Positions 55,401-64,000 of a DNA stretch of 64,000 nt are shown piece by piece. The notes under the pieces are model-generated. The model had not been told where the DNA came from. It made no database searches and worked only from the letters and a program-made list of their open reading frames with translations. The stretch is from Brachycybe producta (taxonomy: Eukaryota; Arthropoda; Diplopoda; Playtdesmida; Andrognathidae): NCBI GenBank assembly GCA_036925085.1, contig JAUPFP010000004.1:8096938-8160937 (forward strand), written 5' to 3'. The position numbers were made by a program, and so were the translations under genes. Within the stretch, counting starts at the first letter, position 1. Every line of letters starts with the position of its first letter.

Positions 55401-56512
55401 TTCGAACCGGGAGAAAAAACGTTAAAAAACCGTTTTTCAATCAACAACGATCGCAGCGTCTACATTCGGAGAAATTTTGAACTAAACGATGTATCTAGCC
55501 TCTTAAAAAATGATTTTAACATTTTAAAAACCCCCGACTTACAAAATCAATCCTTTCCCTTAAAGATTTTAATCTCGGTTCGACTGGAACACCAGAAAGA
55601 ATTTTTAAATAACAGTAAATACCTCCTTAAAACAAATAGTTAAAAGATTTTTCTTTTTCAAAAAAAAAAAAACTACAATTCCAAAAAAAAACGATAATTC
55701 GAAAAATGATTCCCAATCACGTCGTGTTCCTCTGGGTTCTTCGGCATGGGTTGGAACTGGTCTGCACCGATTCATTTTTGTTCCTTGGTCCTCATCTAGG
55801 GGTCCGGGTCCAGATGTCTACCTTGGTCCCTGGGTCCTGGTTCTGCTACGGTAGAGAGTTGGAAGTTGGACTTTCTTACTCTTGATTTCGCTAACTCCTG
55901 TTTCCTTAAGAGCTTGGCTTTGACATCCTCCCTGAATGTTTCGATGGCGCCACTTTGCAGGGGTTTCTTTAGTTCACTTCCTTCTAGGATGGTGTGCCTT
56001 TAGATCCCATCTGCAATATGCTTTCGCAATGTCAGTCTGGTTGAGGCCTCTTGTTGAGCCACAGCTCAGCTCACAGCTCACAGCTCAGCCACAGCTCAGC
56101 TCAGCTTCTATCGGGAAATTCCATTGCCATCATTGCCAACAGTTTGTTGACTCTGTTTACAGGTGTTGGTGTAGTTGCTGCAACGCTCCTTATTTGTTTT
56201 GGTTTTGGTTTTGTGAGATTTTGGCAATCACTCCCCATGTGGTCCGCCTCCCTTGTGGTTTATTCCAAGGGGTTCTCTGTTTGTTTTGATATTCCTGATT
56301 TGTTTGTTTCAGTCCTTGTGTGTCAGCCTTTTCAGGTGGGTTCAACTTCTTGTCTTGTCTGCTTGAAACCTTAGGTTGACTGTTGGTTTGATTGACTCCC
56401 TTGATTTGGCTGGCTTGCACCCGTTTTGGTCGTAGGTCCAGCCGATGTCTTGTAAGCCAAGCCTTTTTTGTCCATGAGCTCACCCTCAGTTTGAGTAGAG
56501 AAGCGAATGAAC
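55401..56512 (-). other. Retrotransposon interior without recognised genes
   Basis: It includes a CACAGCTCAGC microsatellite at 56,058-56,106 and frames on both strands that lack motifs. The expected polymerase region is missing. Confidence 0.45.
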
Positions 56513-57421
56513 TCATGGCACCGATCTTTTGGTGCCCCATACAGATGTTTTCTCAGTGCTGGTAGCAGACTTCATGAGCATAGCTATCAGCAAAGATTTA
56601 TCATCATGTGGATGAATCCTCCGATACATTTCTGCATATTTTTCAGCATAGACCAAGAATGTTTCGTGGTCTTGCTGATGCCTCTCAACCAGTTTGCAGT
56701 TCATGCGAACTATTTGGTGTGGTAGGAAGAACTCAGCTATGATTCCTTTTTTCATGCTTATCAACATAATATCTTCATCCTCATAACCAGAACAGAAGTG
56801 TGCGAGCCATTTGATTGCACGCTTCCTCAAGAGCCTTGTGAAGTGACTGTATCGCTGCAGGGAGTTCCAGCTGTGTGCGGTGGCGATGTCTTTGAATTGT
56901 TCCATGTAGAGAAGGATATTCTCGTCGCCTTCATAATTCGGGAATTTCTGTAGTGAATGTAGAAGATTCTTCACATAGTATGGCATAGGTCTTAGGTTCG
57001 GTGTCCATGTCTTTGTACCACCCGGACCAGACTTGCACCTGGGTTCAATTGATCCCTTCTCACCGGTTGAACCCACCCTTTTTTCGCTTTGTCCATCACC
57101 TAAAATTTGACAAACCAGTTCATCCTGTTTTTCTTTTGACAGCTTACTGATGATGTCAGCAATTGCAGCTTCTTCTGGCATCTTGATTCCATCATTGGAA
57201 TGCACCTCTGGCTTGATGACACGTGGAGTGGGTTGAGGTTCTTCCTTTTCCTCTTCAGCCTCCTCCTGTTGAGTGTGCTGTCTCTTTATGATTTTCTTTA
57301 ACGGAACAGTTTTCTTTTTCTGGCGTCGCTCTTCCCTCAGTCTCTCGAGGTTTCTCAAGTCCTTGAGTAACTTCTGGTGGATGTTGAGGTCGTATATTCT
57401 CTGCTGCGTGTTTTCTAACAC
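56513..57421 (-). CDS. Gag-like protein of the family 3 retrotransposon
   Basis: 302 residues open. The N-terminus is charged and coiled-coil-like (LRNLERLREERRQKKK). The middle is linked by Pro/Thr. The second half holds YEGDENILLYMEQFKDIATA and LRKRAIKWLAHFCSG, the capsid-type pattern of Ty3/Gypsy gag (F.G....F...F...A ... L.G.A..W). There is no zinc knuckle. The frame ends shortly after a CWGTKR-like stretch, so it may be truncated. It starts about 60 bases after the LTR, as expected for gag. Confidence 0.7.
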   Translation of the reverse strand: MLENTQQRIYDLNIHQKLLKDLRNLERLREERRQKKKTVPLKKIIKRQHTQQEEAEEEKEEPQPTPRVIKPEVHSNDGIKMPEEAAIADIISKLSKEKQDELVCQILGDGQSEKRVGSTGEKGSIEPRCKSGPGGTKTWTPNLRPMPYYVKNLLHSLQKFPNYEGDENILLYMEQFKDIATAHSWNSLQRYSHFTRLLRKRAIKWLAHFCSGYEDEDIMLISMKKGIIAEFFLPHQIVRMNCKLVERHQQDHETFLVYAEKYAEMYRRIHPHDDKSLLIAMLMKSATSTEKTSVWGTKRSVP

Positions 57422-57466
57422 GATCCTTCCAATAGCTTACGGAGTAACAAGTTGGTTAACTGCCGA

Positions 57467-57483
57467 GCTCGTCCACCAAATTT
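57467..57483 (-). other. Putative primer-binding region
   Basis: Immediately inside the 5' LTR the minus strand reads AAAATTTGGTGGACGAG. The TGG matches the CCA end of a tRNA. The remaining match to a particular tRNA was not checked. Confidence 0.45.
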
Positions 57484-58267
57484 TGTTACGAACCACATTT
57501 GGGGGGAATAAATTTTATCCAAGAGTGGTTGGCTAGGCCACTTATATTCCAGTTCGGGAGGAAGGAAACAAATTAATTCTTTTTATTTTCTCACAAGTTC
57601 CTCTTTTATGAGCTTCTACAGTTTCAAGGATCTTTTCGCTGTCTTTTACTCCTCAGGCTTGCACCTGATTAAAAGCTGGTAGATCGTGTTGTCTTCTTTG
57701 GCCTCATCTAGTGTTAGTGCCAATCCAGGTTTGCACCTGGATTGGCAGTTCTAGATGAGAAAATGTTAAAGTACTTCGTTTGACTTAGTGAATATAAAAT
57801 AAAACCTTCAGCAACTTTTTGCCCATAATAACAGTTTATTTCCAAAAATATACAACTGATTCAGAATTTGGCCACAATCGGACATAGATTCATTGACGAG
57901 TAATCAATTCAAAAAGTGCTTCATTTACACACAAAAACACAGCCTTTTATACCCAAAAAGAGGATTCTGAGAAAACTTGCTCAGAATCCTCTAATTGGCC
58001 ATTTACAAAAGTAAAACCCAATTGACTAGTGGTCACCTAAAAATATTAAAGATGATTCATCTCAAGTTTTAATTAGAAAACAAAAAAATGAGACCCCACA
58101 GACCTAATGCTGCTGCTTATCAAGACGATCTCTTTATGTTAAGGGGTTTGACTGGGAGGAAAGGGCCCAGACCCCGGCGAGGTGTGAACCAATCAGGATA
58201 TTGGAAGCAACAGTTCCCTGCCACTCCAAAAAAACGAGCCAGGATTGCTCCTGGGCTTATCGTTTCA
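57484..58267 (-). mobile_element. 5' LTR of the family 3 retrotransposon
   Basis: On the minus strand it starts TGAAACGATAAGCC and ends GGTTCGTAACA. TATAAAAGGC is near 57,943-57,952 (minus) and AATAAACTG near 57,827-57,835. Size 784 bases. Confidence 0.85.
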
Positions 58268-58271
58268 TTAT

Positions 58272-58820
58272 AGCAATATGCTTTAGGCCTGTAATTTTTA
58301 ATTAATCACCAAAATAATGACAAATGCCACTATCATAAGAATTTTACTAGTATCTGTTTAGTATTATTCTGCAATAGACATCTGGTGCTTGCCTTTTTCA
58401 GGCTTTTTAGTTCATGAAAATAGTGAACGAGTACATAACCAGCAACCCCATTTTGGTCGAAAACTCCTGAACTACATTTACAAAAAGTAAAAAGCAAAAC
58501 AAGTTTATCTTAAATTGGCAATCTCATGTTTCCGTTCCTTCTAACCTGTGATACTGTATGACAAAAAGCTATTTAAGTGTAGGTTTTAGGAACAAATATA
58601 TTTGCAGTGCTTGATGAAATGGCGAAAAAACTGGAAATGTTGTACAACATTTGAAAATATAACAAAATCAGTAAATGGAATACTTGTGAAGACATTATTA
58701 GCAACTAAAAATTATTTTTATATAAATTTTTGACTGTAAAATTTTATTAAAGCACAATAATCTTTAGAAGCAGTCTTTATAGTAAGGTTCTGCAAATGTA
58801 AACAGAAACAACAATTATAT
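58272..58820. other. AT-rich DNA between elements
   Basis: Nothing recognised. I looked here for upstream TRPM exons on the minus strand and found none. Confidence 0.4.
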
Positions 58821-58826
58821 ATATAA

Positions 58827-59565
58827 CTAGCATTGCTACCCGGCTTCGCTCGGGTAAAGTAAAGAATTAAAAGAAATAACTTTTATTGATGTTCATCTTC
58901 ACTGTTAAGAAATTTAAGGGGGATGAACCCACTTAAACCCATGTTCATCCCCTAAACCCATGTTCATCCCCCTTAAACCCATGTTCATCCCCTTAAACCC
59001 ATGTTCATCCCCCTTAAACCCATGTTCATCCCCCTTAAACCCATGTTCATCTCCCTTAAACCCATGTTCATCCCCCTTAAACCCATGTTCATCCCCCTTA
59101 AACCCATGTTCATCCCCTTAAACCCATGTTCATCCCCCTTAAACCCATGTTCATCTCCCTTAAACCCATGTTCATCCCCCTTAAACCCATGTTCATCCCC
59201 CTTAAACCCATGTTCATCCCCCTTAAACCCATGTTCATCCCCCTTAAACCCATGTTCATCCACCTTAAACCCATGTTCATCCCCCTTAAACCCATGTTCG
59301 TCCCCCTTAAACCCATGTTCATCTGCCATTGTAATCTGCAACTCGTACATCATGCTGTTGAAATGTTTCAGCTTTGTGGCATTTCTATACCAATTTTCAT
59401 GGTGATCGATTGAACGGTATAGAAGTTGATATACTGCAGCGCCATCTGGTGGTGGCTTACAACAAAGGGGATAGCATAAAAACCTTCTCCATGAAAAAAT
59501 ACATATACGTGCTAATTTTCATGGTGATTGGTGAAACGGTGTTGGAGCTTAGCGAGTACATATAA
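58827..59565 (-). mobile_element. Second-type Helitron with an internal minisatellite
   Basis: The reverse complement ends TTACCCGAGCGAAGCCGGG, then TAGCAATGCTAG before a host T. This is a stem-loop followed by CTAG, as seen at many animal Helitron 3' ends. The 5' end is not certain; I place it near the ATATAATATAT tract at about 59,565. The interior is the 21-bp array and GATCGATTGAACGG/GGTGATTGGTGAAACGG repeats. No protein. Confidence 0.65.
58936..59322. repeat. 21-bp minisatellite, about 18 copies
   Basis: The unit is TTAAACCCATGTTCATCCCCC with single changes and one-base length variants. Because 21 is a multiple of three, all six frames are open over parts of the array (DEHGFKG and MNMGLRG on the minus strand). 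This explains the apparent repetitive proteins. Confidence 0.92.
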
Positions 59566-59599
59566 TATATATAAAGATCCATTTTTATATATACAGATA

Positions 59600-60139
59600 T
59601 CCCAGGTCTGTGTGCGTGTGTGTGTGGGTCTTTCCTCTAACGCTGGACAAACACCTTTGTCAGAATTCATATAAATTTGAATAAATGAAGTGCTTTTTTT
59701 TCTCAAGGTCAACTATATGTTGCACCCTTTCTATCCAAGAACCCCATGATATTAAATTGGAAAGGTTGGAAAGTGTAGAGGGGGAGAGAAACTTGGAGGG
59801 GGAAAAAGTGGGAGGGGTGACTGAAATTAAAATGAAAGGAGTGAAAAAGGAACAAACGACGCGCATGCGCACACCAGAGAAAATGAAAAAATCATTTTCT
59901 CTTTCAAATATAAAAAGGAGAGGGGATAATAGTAGCAAAATTAAACTACAGTTTATCACAGGCAATTGTGCCCAGCATTAGAATTTCTTTTGCTCAGCCC
60001 TTTTATGAATGTCATCAATTTCTAATTGGTTTGTTACTTGGTCTGACTTCATAAAAGGGCGGAGGAATAGAAATTCGAATGCTGAGCACAGTTGCCTGTG
60101 AATTTTGCTCCCGTCATTTATGACGGGTTACCCCAATAG
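59600..60139 (+). mobile_element. Complete non-autonomous Helitron copy (H9)
   Basis: Host A is followed by TCCCAGGTCTGTGTGCG. The full set of modules is present: a CGCGCATGCGCA motif near 59,859, the internal hairpin, CCCGTCATTTATGACGGG, and the end TTACCCCAATAG at 60,139. Only the last base pair of the CTAG is altered. The junction with the following DNA is also found at 63,960, in the inverted duplication. Confidence 0.85.
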
Positions 60140-60797
60140 TGTGAAAATATTGAGTTAATATATAAATATATAAACTATTGACAAAATATCGATTTAGTAT
60201 TTCAATTAAAAATATTAATAATAAAGTCAATTTTTATTTGGTTCATGTCCTTAACTGGATTCCGTAGAATGTACCTAAACACATTTCATTTCAATTCATT
60301 TAACTCAGGTGTGTACAAGGTATTACTAAACATTACTTAAGATTCTTTTAAAGTGTAAACGTCTCTCAAACGCTGATTATTCTGTCTTTCAGGTGCAAAA
60401 TGAAGAAAAAGTTTAGTGTTTTAAAAGTTTTTTTCAGTAGAAACACCAAAAACGTGCTATAAAACGCATGAAAAAGTTATATCATTTACTGTATATAGAA
60501 GTCTAGGGCATTAAAAAGAAGTAGGCCTATTTAAAGGTGAATGTTGGCTAGCTTGAGCTAGGTTAGGTTAGGTCACGATAGGCTTGTTGGGGGGCCTGGG
60601 AATGCTGTCACAATGTACCCGCTCTGAGCTGGACAAACAACCGTTACTTTTTTCACTTTCGGACTCCTCTCGGGGATAAACAGGACGACCACGTAAAGTT
60701 GCGGAGTTTCTCGCCGAATTTGACGGTTAATTTACCGCAGACAAGACGGACGCGATCGTAGAATGACAGGTCCGTCCATGGACCGTTTCCCGGCTTT
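60140..60797 (+). repeat. Left arm of large inverted duplication (repeat X)
   Basis: 658 bases complementary to 63,302-63,960 with only scattered differences. Contents include AGGTTAGGTTAGG, the GGTCCGTCCATGGACC palindrome and CACTTTCGGACTCCTCTCGG. No coding frame. The homology ends at CCGGCTTT, where Helitron H10 begins abruptly. Confidence 0.9.
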
Positions 60798-61058
60798 GAA
60801 AATGAAAAACTAATTTTCTCTTTCAAATATAAAAAGGGGAGGGGATAATAGTAGCAAAATTAAACTACAGTTTATCACAGGCAATTGTGCCCAGCATTAG
60901 AATTTCTTTTGCTCCGCCCTTTTATGAACGTCATCAATTTCTAATTAGTTTGTTACTTGGTCTGACATCATAAAAGGGCGGAGTAAAAGAAATTCTAATG
61001 CTGGGCACAATTGTCTGTGAATTTTGCTCCCGTCATTTATGACGGGTCACCCTACTAG
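60798..61058 (+). mobile_element. 5'-truncated Helitron copy (H10)
   Basis: It begins in the GAAAATGAAAAACTAATTTTC segment of the family and runs through the hairpin module to CCCGTCATTTATGACGGG and TCACCCTACTAG at 61,058. Confidence 0.8.
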
Positions 61059-61819
61059 TATATAATATAACAATACTGTTAACAATTGTTAACAATGTTA
61101 ACAATTAGTAAGAAAATATTAGACATTATCAAAAATTTCGTCTTAAAAATACCCTAACCAGTGTTTCTTTATGCCATTATAATTGTGATTTTTTTTTGTA
61201 TCTTTGTTTTTGTAAAACTATGTATGGTGATGGAAAAAAAATTATTTTTTTATTTAAATTGTAAAACTATATATGGTGGTGGACTTTAAAATTATGTAAC
61301 TAAAAAACCGTTAAACCAATAAACGAAATCAACAAAGAAAAAACTTGGCTAAATTATTATTTCTAATAGTCTTCATTGAACCTCCCCAGTTAGCTATCTT
61401 CATTTTAACAAAGAAAAATGCTAATAATAATAAGGATTAAAATTGAAATACAACATGGCTGATGTTTCAAATGTCATCTTCAGAGCCAGAAATGATATAA
61501 ATGGCAAATAGGCGATAACAAATTTTATACAACATAAATGAAAAAGATTGTAAACATAAAAAATTTAAAACCAACTATGCACATTTAAATAATAAACAGG
61601 AAGTGGCATCAATTTAAAAAAATATAAACAATACAAAGGAAGCAACTATACATGTATAAAGGAATTAAAAAATGTTGATTACAATATATTAACTATAGAT
61701 AAATAACTCAAAACAAATTTGTGTATAGAATTGATAAATTTTCTGTCAGATCTATTATTAATAGAATTTCGATGTTTTTTGATAAAAAAAAAACATTTCT
61801 TTAAACTTTCTTTTCCTTA
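61059..61819. other. AT-rich spacer between inverted arms
   Basis: Low complexity; no gene or recognised repeat. Confidence 0.4.
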
Positions 61820-62090
61820 AGCGGCCCACAGACCTGCAACTTGGTTGCCAACCATGTTGCCAACTTGTTTGCCTCAGACTATGCAACCTTTACAGCAACA
61901 TCAGTATATAAACAGAAGTAATTGTTTGAAGATCTAGTTTGTTGTGTATTCAATTAAACTATTGGTATAATTTTAAATTTTCAGACTACTCGGGTATAAA
62001 ACACCTTGTGGTGTACTATTGTTTCCAACCAAGTTGCCAACCCCATTACAGACGGCGCAACATTGTTGCCAACATTAGGCTCCTCCCACA
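61820..62090. repeat. Possible MITE with GTTGCCAAC-rich ends
   Basis: GTTGCCAAC or close variants occur about seven times, at 61,849-61,870 and at 62,030-62,075. A TATAAAAC lies between. The clustered ends suggest a transposon with subterminal binding sites, but clean terminal repeats were not identified. Confidence 0.35.
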
Positions 62091-62276
62091 AAAAATCTAA
62101 ACTTTTTCATTTCACTGCAAACGTTGGTGCAACCTGAAATTGCAACGTCAAGGAAATGACTTAATATAAGCAACCTCCAACTCCATAATTTGTTAGTCTC
62201 TATAAAATTGTCCTTCTTGTGATAAGAAAGAAGCTGTAAAAAATAAAAAAAGATTCCAAGCATTTTACTTAAGTAC

Positions 62277-62922
62277 TGTACATAACACCCAGTAGATCGT
62301 GATCATGCCAAAACAATAACCTGGGGGGTAAGCAACTCATACCTGTCCCTCCCTCCCCTTTAATTAAACATAAGTGACGGATCGATACCTTTTCGGACCA
62401 TGGTCACTTGGACCTGGTTACACACACAGGTCCAAGGTATAAAAAGACCATGCTCCTCTTTGTCCTTGGTCCACTTTTTCGCTCAACTTTTGTACTACGT
62501 CGATTACTATATCCGTATCACATAATGGACACGTGGACGCACCTTTGATTAATAACTATTCATTCTTGTAATGTTCATGTTTCTGTACAAGGATGAATAA
62601 AGTGTTTGCAATATGAAACTATGTTGTCTTTATGTTCGGTAACTAATCCTTCTCTGGACAGTCTGGAGATACCATAGGGCAAGAAAGCATACGGATCCCT
62701 TACGGAGCAACGAGTCTTCCATCCAGAAGAGGAAACACCACAGCGACCATGAAGTGGATCATAACCATCTTTCTGAGGAGATTACACCCCTACTCAGGAG
62801 GACAACTACGATCTATCCCCATCTGCTTACTTCTGTAGCTCGAATCTTCCTCGTGTGGTCACGTGGTCGAGTGACGAGATGAGCTACTGGGAAAAAGTAG
62901 AGAAGTTGTCCGATTGCTCACA
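62277..62922 (+). mobile_element. Family 1 LTR, complete length
   Basis: It starts TGTACATAACACCC and ends GATTGCTCACA. GGTATAAAAAGACC is near 62,435 and GATGAATAAAGTG near 62,591. GTAC precedes the start and occurs two bases after the end, so a target duplication is possible but not clean. It lies in the spacer of the inverted duplication. Confidence 0.75.
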
Positions 62923-63301
62923 TTGTACTAAATGGTTAAATACTGTTCACAGCTACTTTTATCTTGAAGAAAATTCTGCATTCCTATTGGCCAAAATCAA
63001 ATGGAGCCAAGCAACGGCCAACTACCAGTGGACAGCTCTGTAGATTTGTCGCAGCCAGAGGCTCTGCTCTGGTCACCACCACGTGTTTAGTTGGCCTAGG
63101 AGGTCATTTGCCTTTTTATTGTGTACGTTGCTTGGTGTTAGCTGGCCAGAGATTGGCCAGCCTTTCTGTAAATATTGGAGTAAGCATTTTAAATAACTAT
63201 CCATTTTAAATCTGTATGTGGGTCTTGAGTCTCCATTTTTGAGGTTCATATTATGGAAGTTATCTGGGGTCGAATTTGGGCTACAGGCATCCGCACATCG
63301 A
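62923..63301 (+). repeat. Diverged family 2 LTR-like fragment
   Basis: GGCCAGAGATTGGCCAGCC and TGTAAATATTGGAGTAAGC resemble 15,335-15,375, and TGGTCACCACCACG-type text precedes. The match is weak. Confidence 0.35.
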
Positions 63302-63960
63302 AAAGCCGGGAAACGGTCCATGGACGGACCTGTCATTCTACGATCGCGTCCGTCTTGTTTGCGGTAAATCAACCGTCAAACTCGGCGAGCAACTCCGCAA
63401 CTTTGCGTGGTCGTCCTGTTTATCCCCGAGAGGAGTCCGAAAGTGAAAAAAGTAACGGTTGTTTGTCCAGCTCAGAGCGGGTACATTGTGACAGCATTCC
63501 CAGGCCCCCCAACAAGAATATCGTGACCTAACATAACCTAGCTCAAGCTAGCCAACATTCACCTTTAAATAGGCCTACTTCTTAAAATGCCCTAGACTTC
63601 TGTATACAGTAAATGATATAACTTTTTCATGCGTTTTATAGCACGTTTTTGGTGTTTCTACTGAAAAAAAAACTTTTAAAACACTAAACTTTTTCTTCAT
63701 TTTGCACCTGAAAGATAGAATAATCAGCGTTTGAGAGACGTTTACACTTTAAAATAATCTTAAGTAATGTTTAGTAATACCTTGTACACACCTGAGTTAA
63801 ATGAATTCAAATGAAATGTGTTTAGGTACATTCTACGGTATCCAGTTAAGGACATGAACCAAATAAAAATTGACTTTATTATTAATATTTTTAATTGAAA
63901 TACTAAATCAATATTTTGTCAATAGTTTATATATTTATGTATTAACTCAATATTTTCACA
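63302..63960 (-). repeat. Right arm of large inverted duplication (repeat X)
   Basis: Complement of the left arm. It starts AAAGCCGGGAAACGGTCC and ends CAATATTTTCACA at the Helitron junction. The 92-residue frame over it (63,253-63,531) is not shared by the left arm reading and is not supported as a gene. Confidence 0.9.
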
Positions 63961-64000
63961 CTACTGGGGTAATCCGTCATAAATGACGGGAGCAAAATTC
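63961..64000 (-). mobile_element. Helitron copy running off the window (H11)
   Basis: The reverse complement of the family end (CTACTGGGGTAATCCGTCAT onward) continues to the last base. It occupies the same junction as H9 at the left arm. Confidence 0.75.

Larger units (their letters stand above)
53554..58267 (-). mobile_element. LTR retrotransposon (Ty3/Gypsy-like), non-autonomous
   Basis: Two family 3 LTRs (53,554-54,402 and 57,484-58,267) surround a 3.1-kb interior. TTAT flanks the whole (53,550-53,553 and 58,268-58,271). The minus strand carries gag next to the 5' LTR and a polypurine tract just before the 3' LTR. No polymerase is present, so it depended on a related element. The LTRs differ visibly, which suggests age. 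Confidence 0.88.

Noticed and set aside
58380-58480. Possible upstream TRPM exon on the minus strand
   Set aside because: A short open stretch exists, but it lacks family motifs and convincing splice signals on both sides.
58985-59413. Long repetitive open frames ([14 protein letters not shown] repeats) as a repetitive protein or CRISPR-like array
   Set aside because: The array is a head-to-tail 21-bp minisatellite without spacers. Frames are open on several strands because 21 is divisible by three. No promoter, signal or flanking gene supports translation.

Overview
The window looks like nuclear DNA from an invertebrate animal. It is AT-rich, its genes have introns with GT/AG ends, and most of it is layered transposable elements. 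I cannot name the species. No bacterial or organellar genes are visible.

Host genes. One host gene is clear. The minus strand from 52,560 down to 17,935 carries the C-terminal 12 exons (about 1,019 codons) of a TRPM-family cation channel of the TRPM1/3/6/7 type. They run from the last cytoplasmic N-terminal homology segment through S1-S6, pore, TRP helix and coiled coil to the stop codon. Every splice junction has GT/AG and the phases add up to one open frame. The 5' part lies outside the window. At the left edge (186-439, plus strand) is an exon resembling the GNAT-like domain of FAM169 proteins, convergent with TRPM.

Repeats, left to right. 2.7-3.8 kb: three Helitron copies. 3.8-5.1 kb: a Tc1/mariner element with a broken transposase. 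5.1-7.3 kb: a fold-back Tc1 element split by a solo LTR. 7.3-10.3 kb: an LTR split by a CR1/L2-like LINE. 10.3-16.6 kb: Helitron, LTR fragments, a 32-bp minisatellite, a GC-richer element with an Ulp1-like reading frame, and a solo LTR. 20.7-22.5 kb: a hAT-like element with 8-bp target duplication containing two Helitrons. 24.3-28.3 kb: an RTE LINE inside a Helitron pair. 28.4-31.4 kb: unclassified GC-richer DNA and LTRs. 35.8-38.3 kb: LINE fragment and nested LTRs. 39-41.4 kb: repeat arrays and an LTR fragment. 41.5-44.6 kb: a second RTE LINE. 45.3-49.8 kb: two related LTRs around an unclassified interior. 51.8-52.9 kb: two hairpin MITEs. 53.5-58.3 kb: an LTR retrotransposon on the minus strand with gag, primer-site region, polypurine tract and 4-bp target duplication. 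58.8-61.1 kb: a Helitron with a 21-bp minisatellite plus more Helitrons. 60.1-64 kb: a large inverted duplication whose right arm runs off the window.

The most informative structure is the Helitron family: 5' TC, 3' hairpin CCCGTCATTTATGACGGG, terminal CTAG, insertion between A and T. At least eleven copies or pieces occur in about 61 kb, and all autonomous coding capacity is missing. Target duplications and interruptions allow the order of several insertions to be read directly. No promoter or non-coding RNA gene of the host could be supported.
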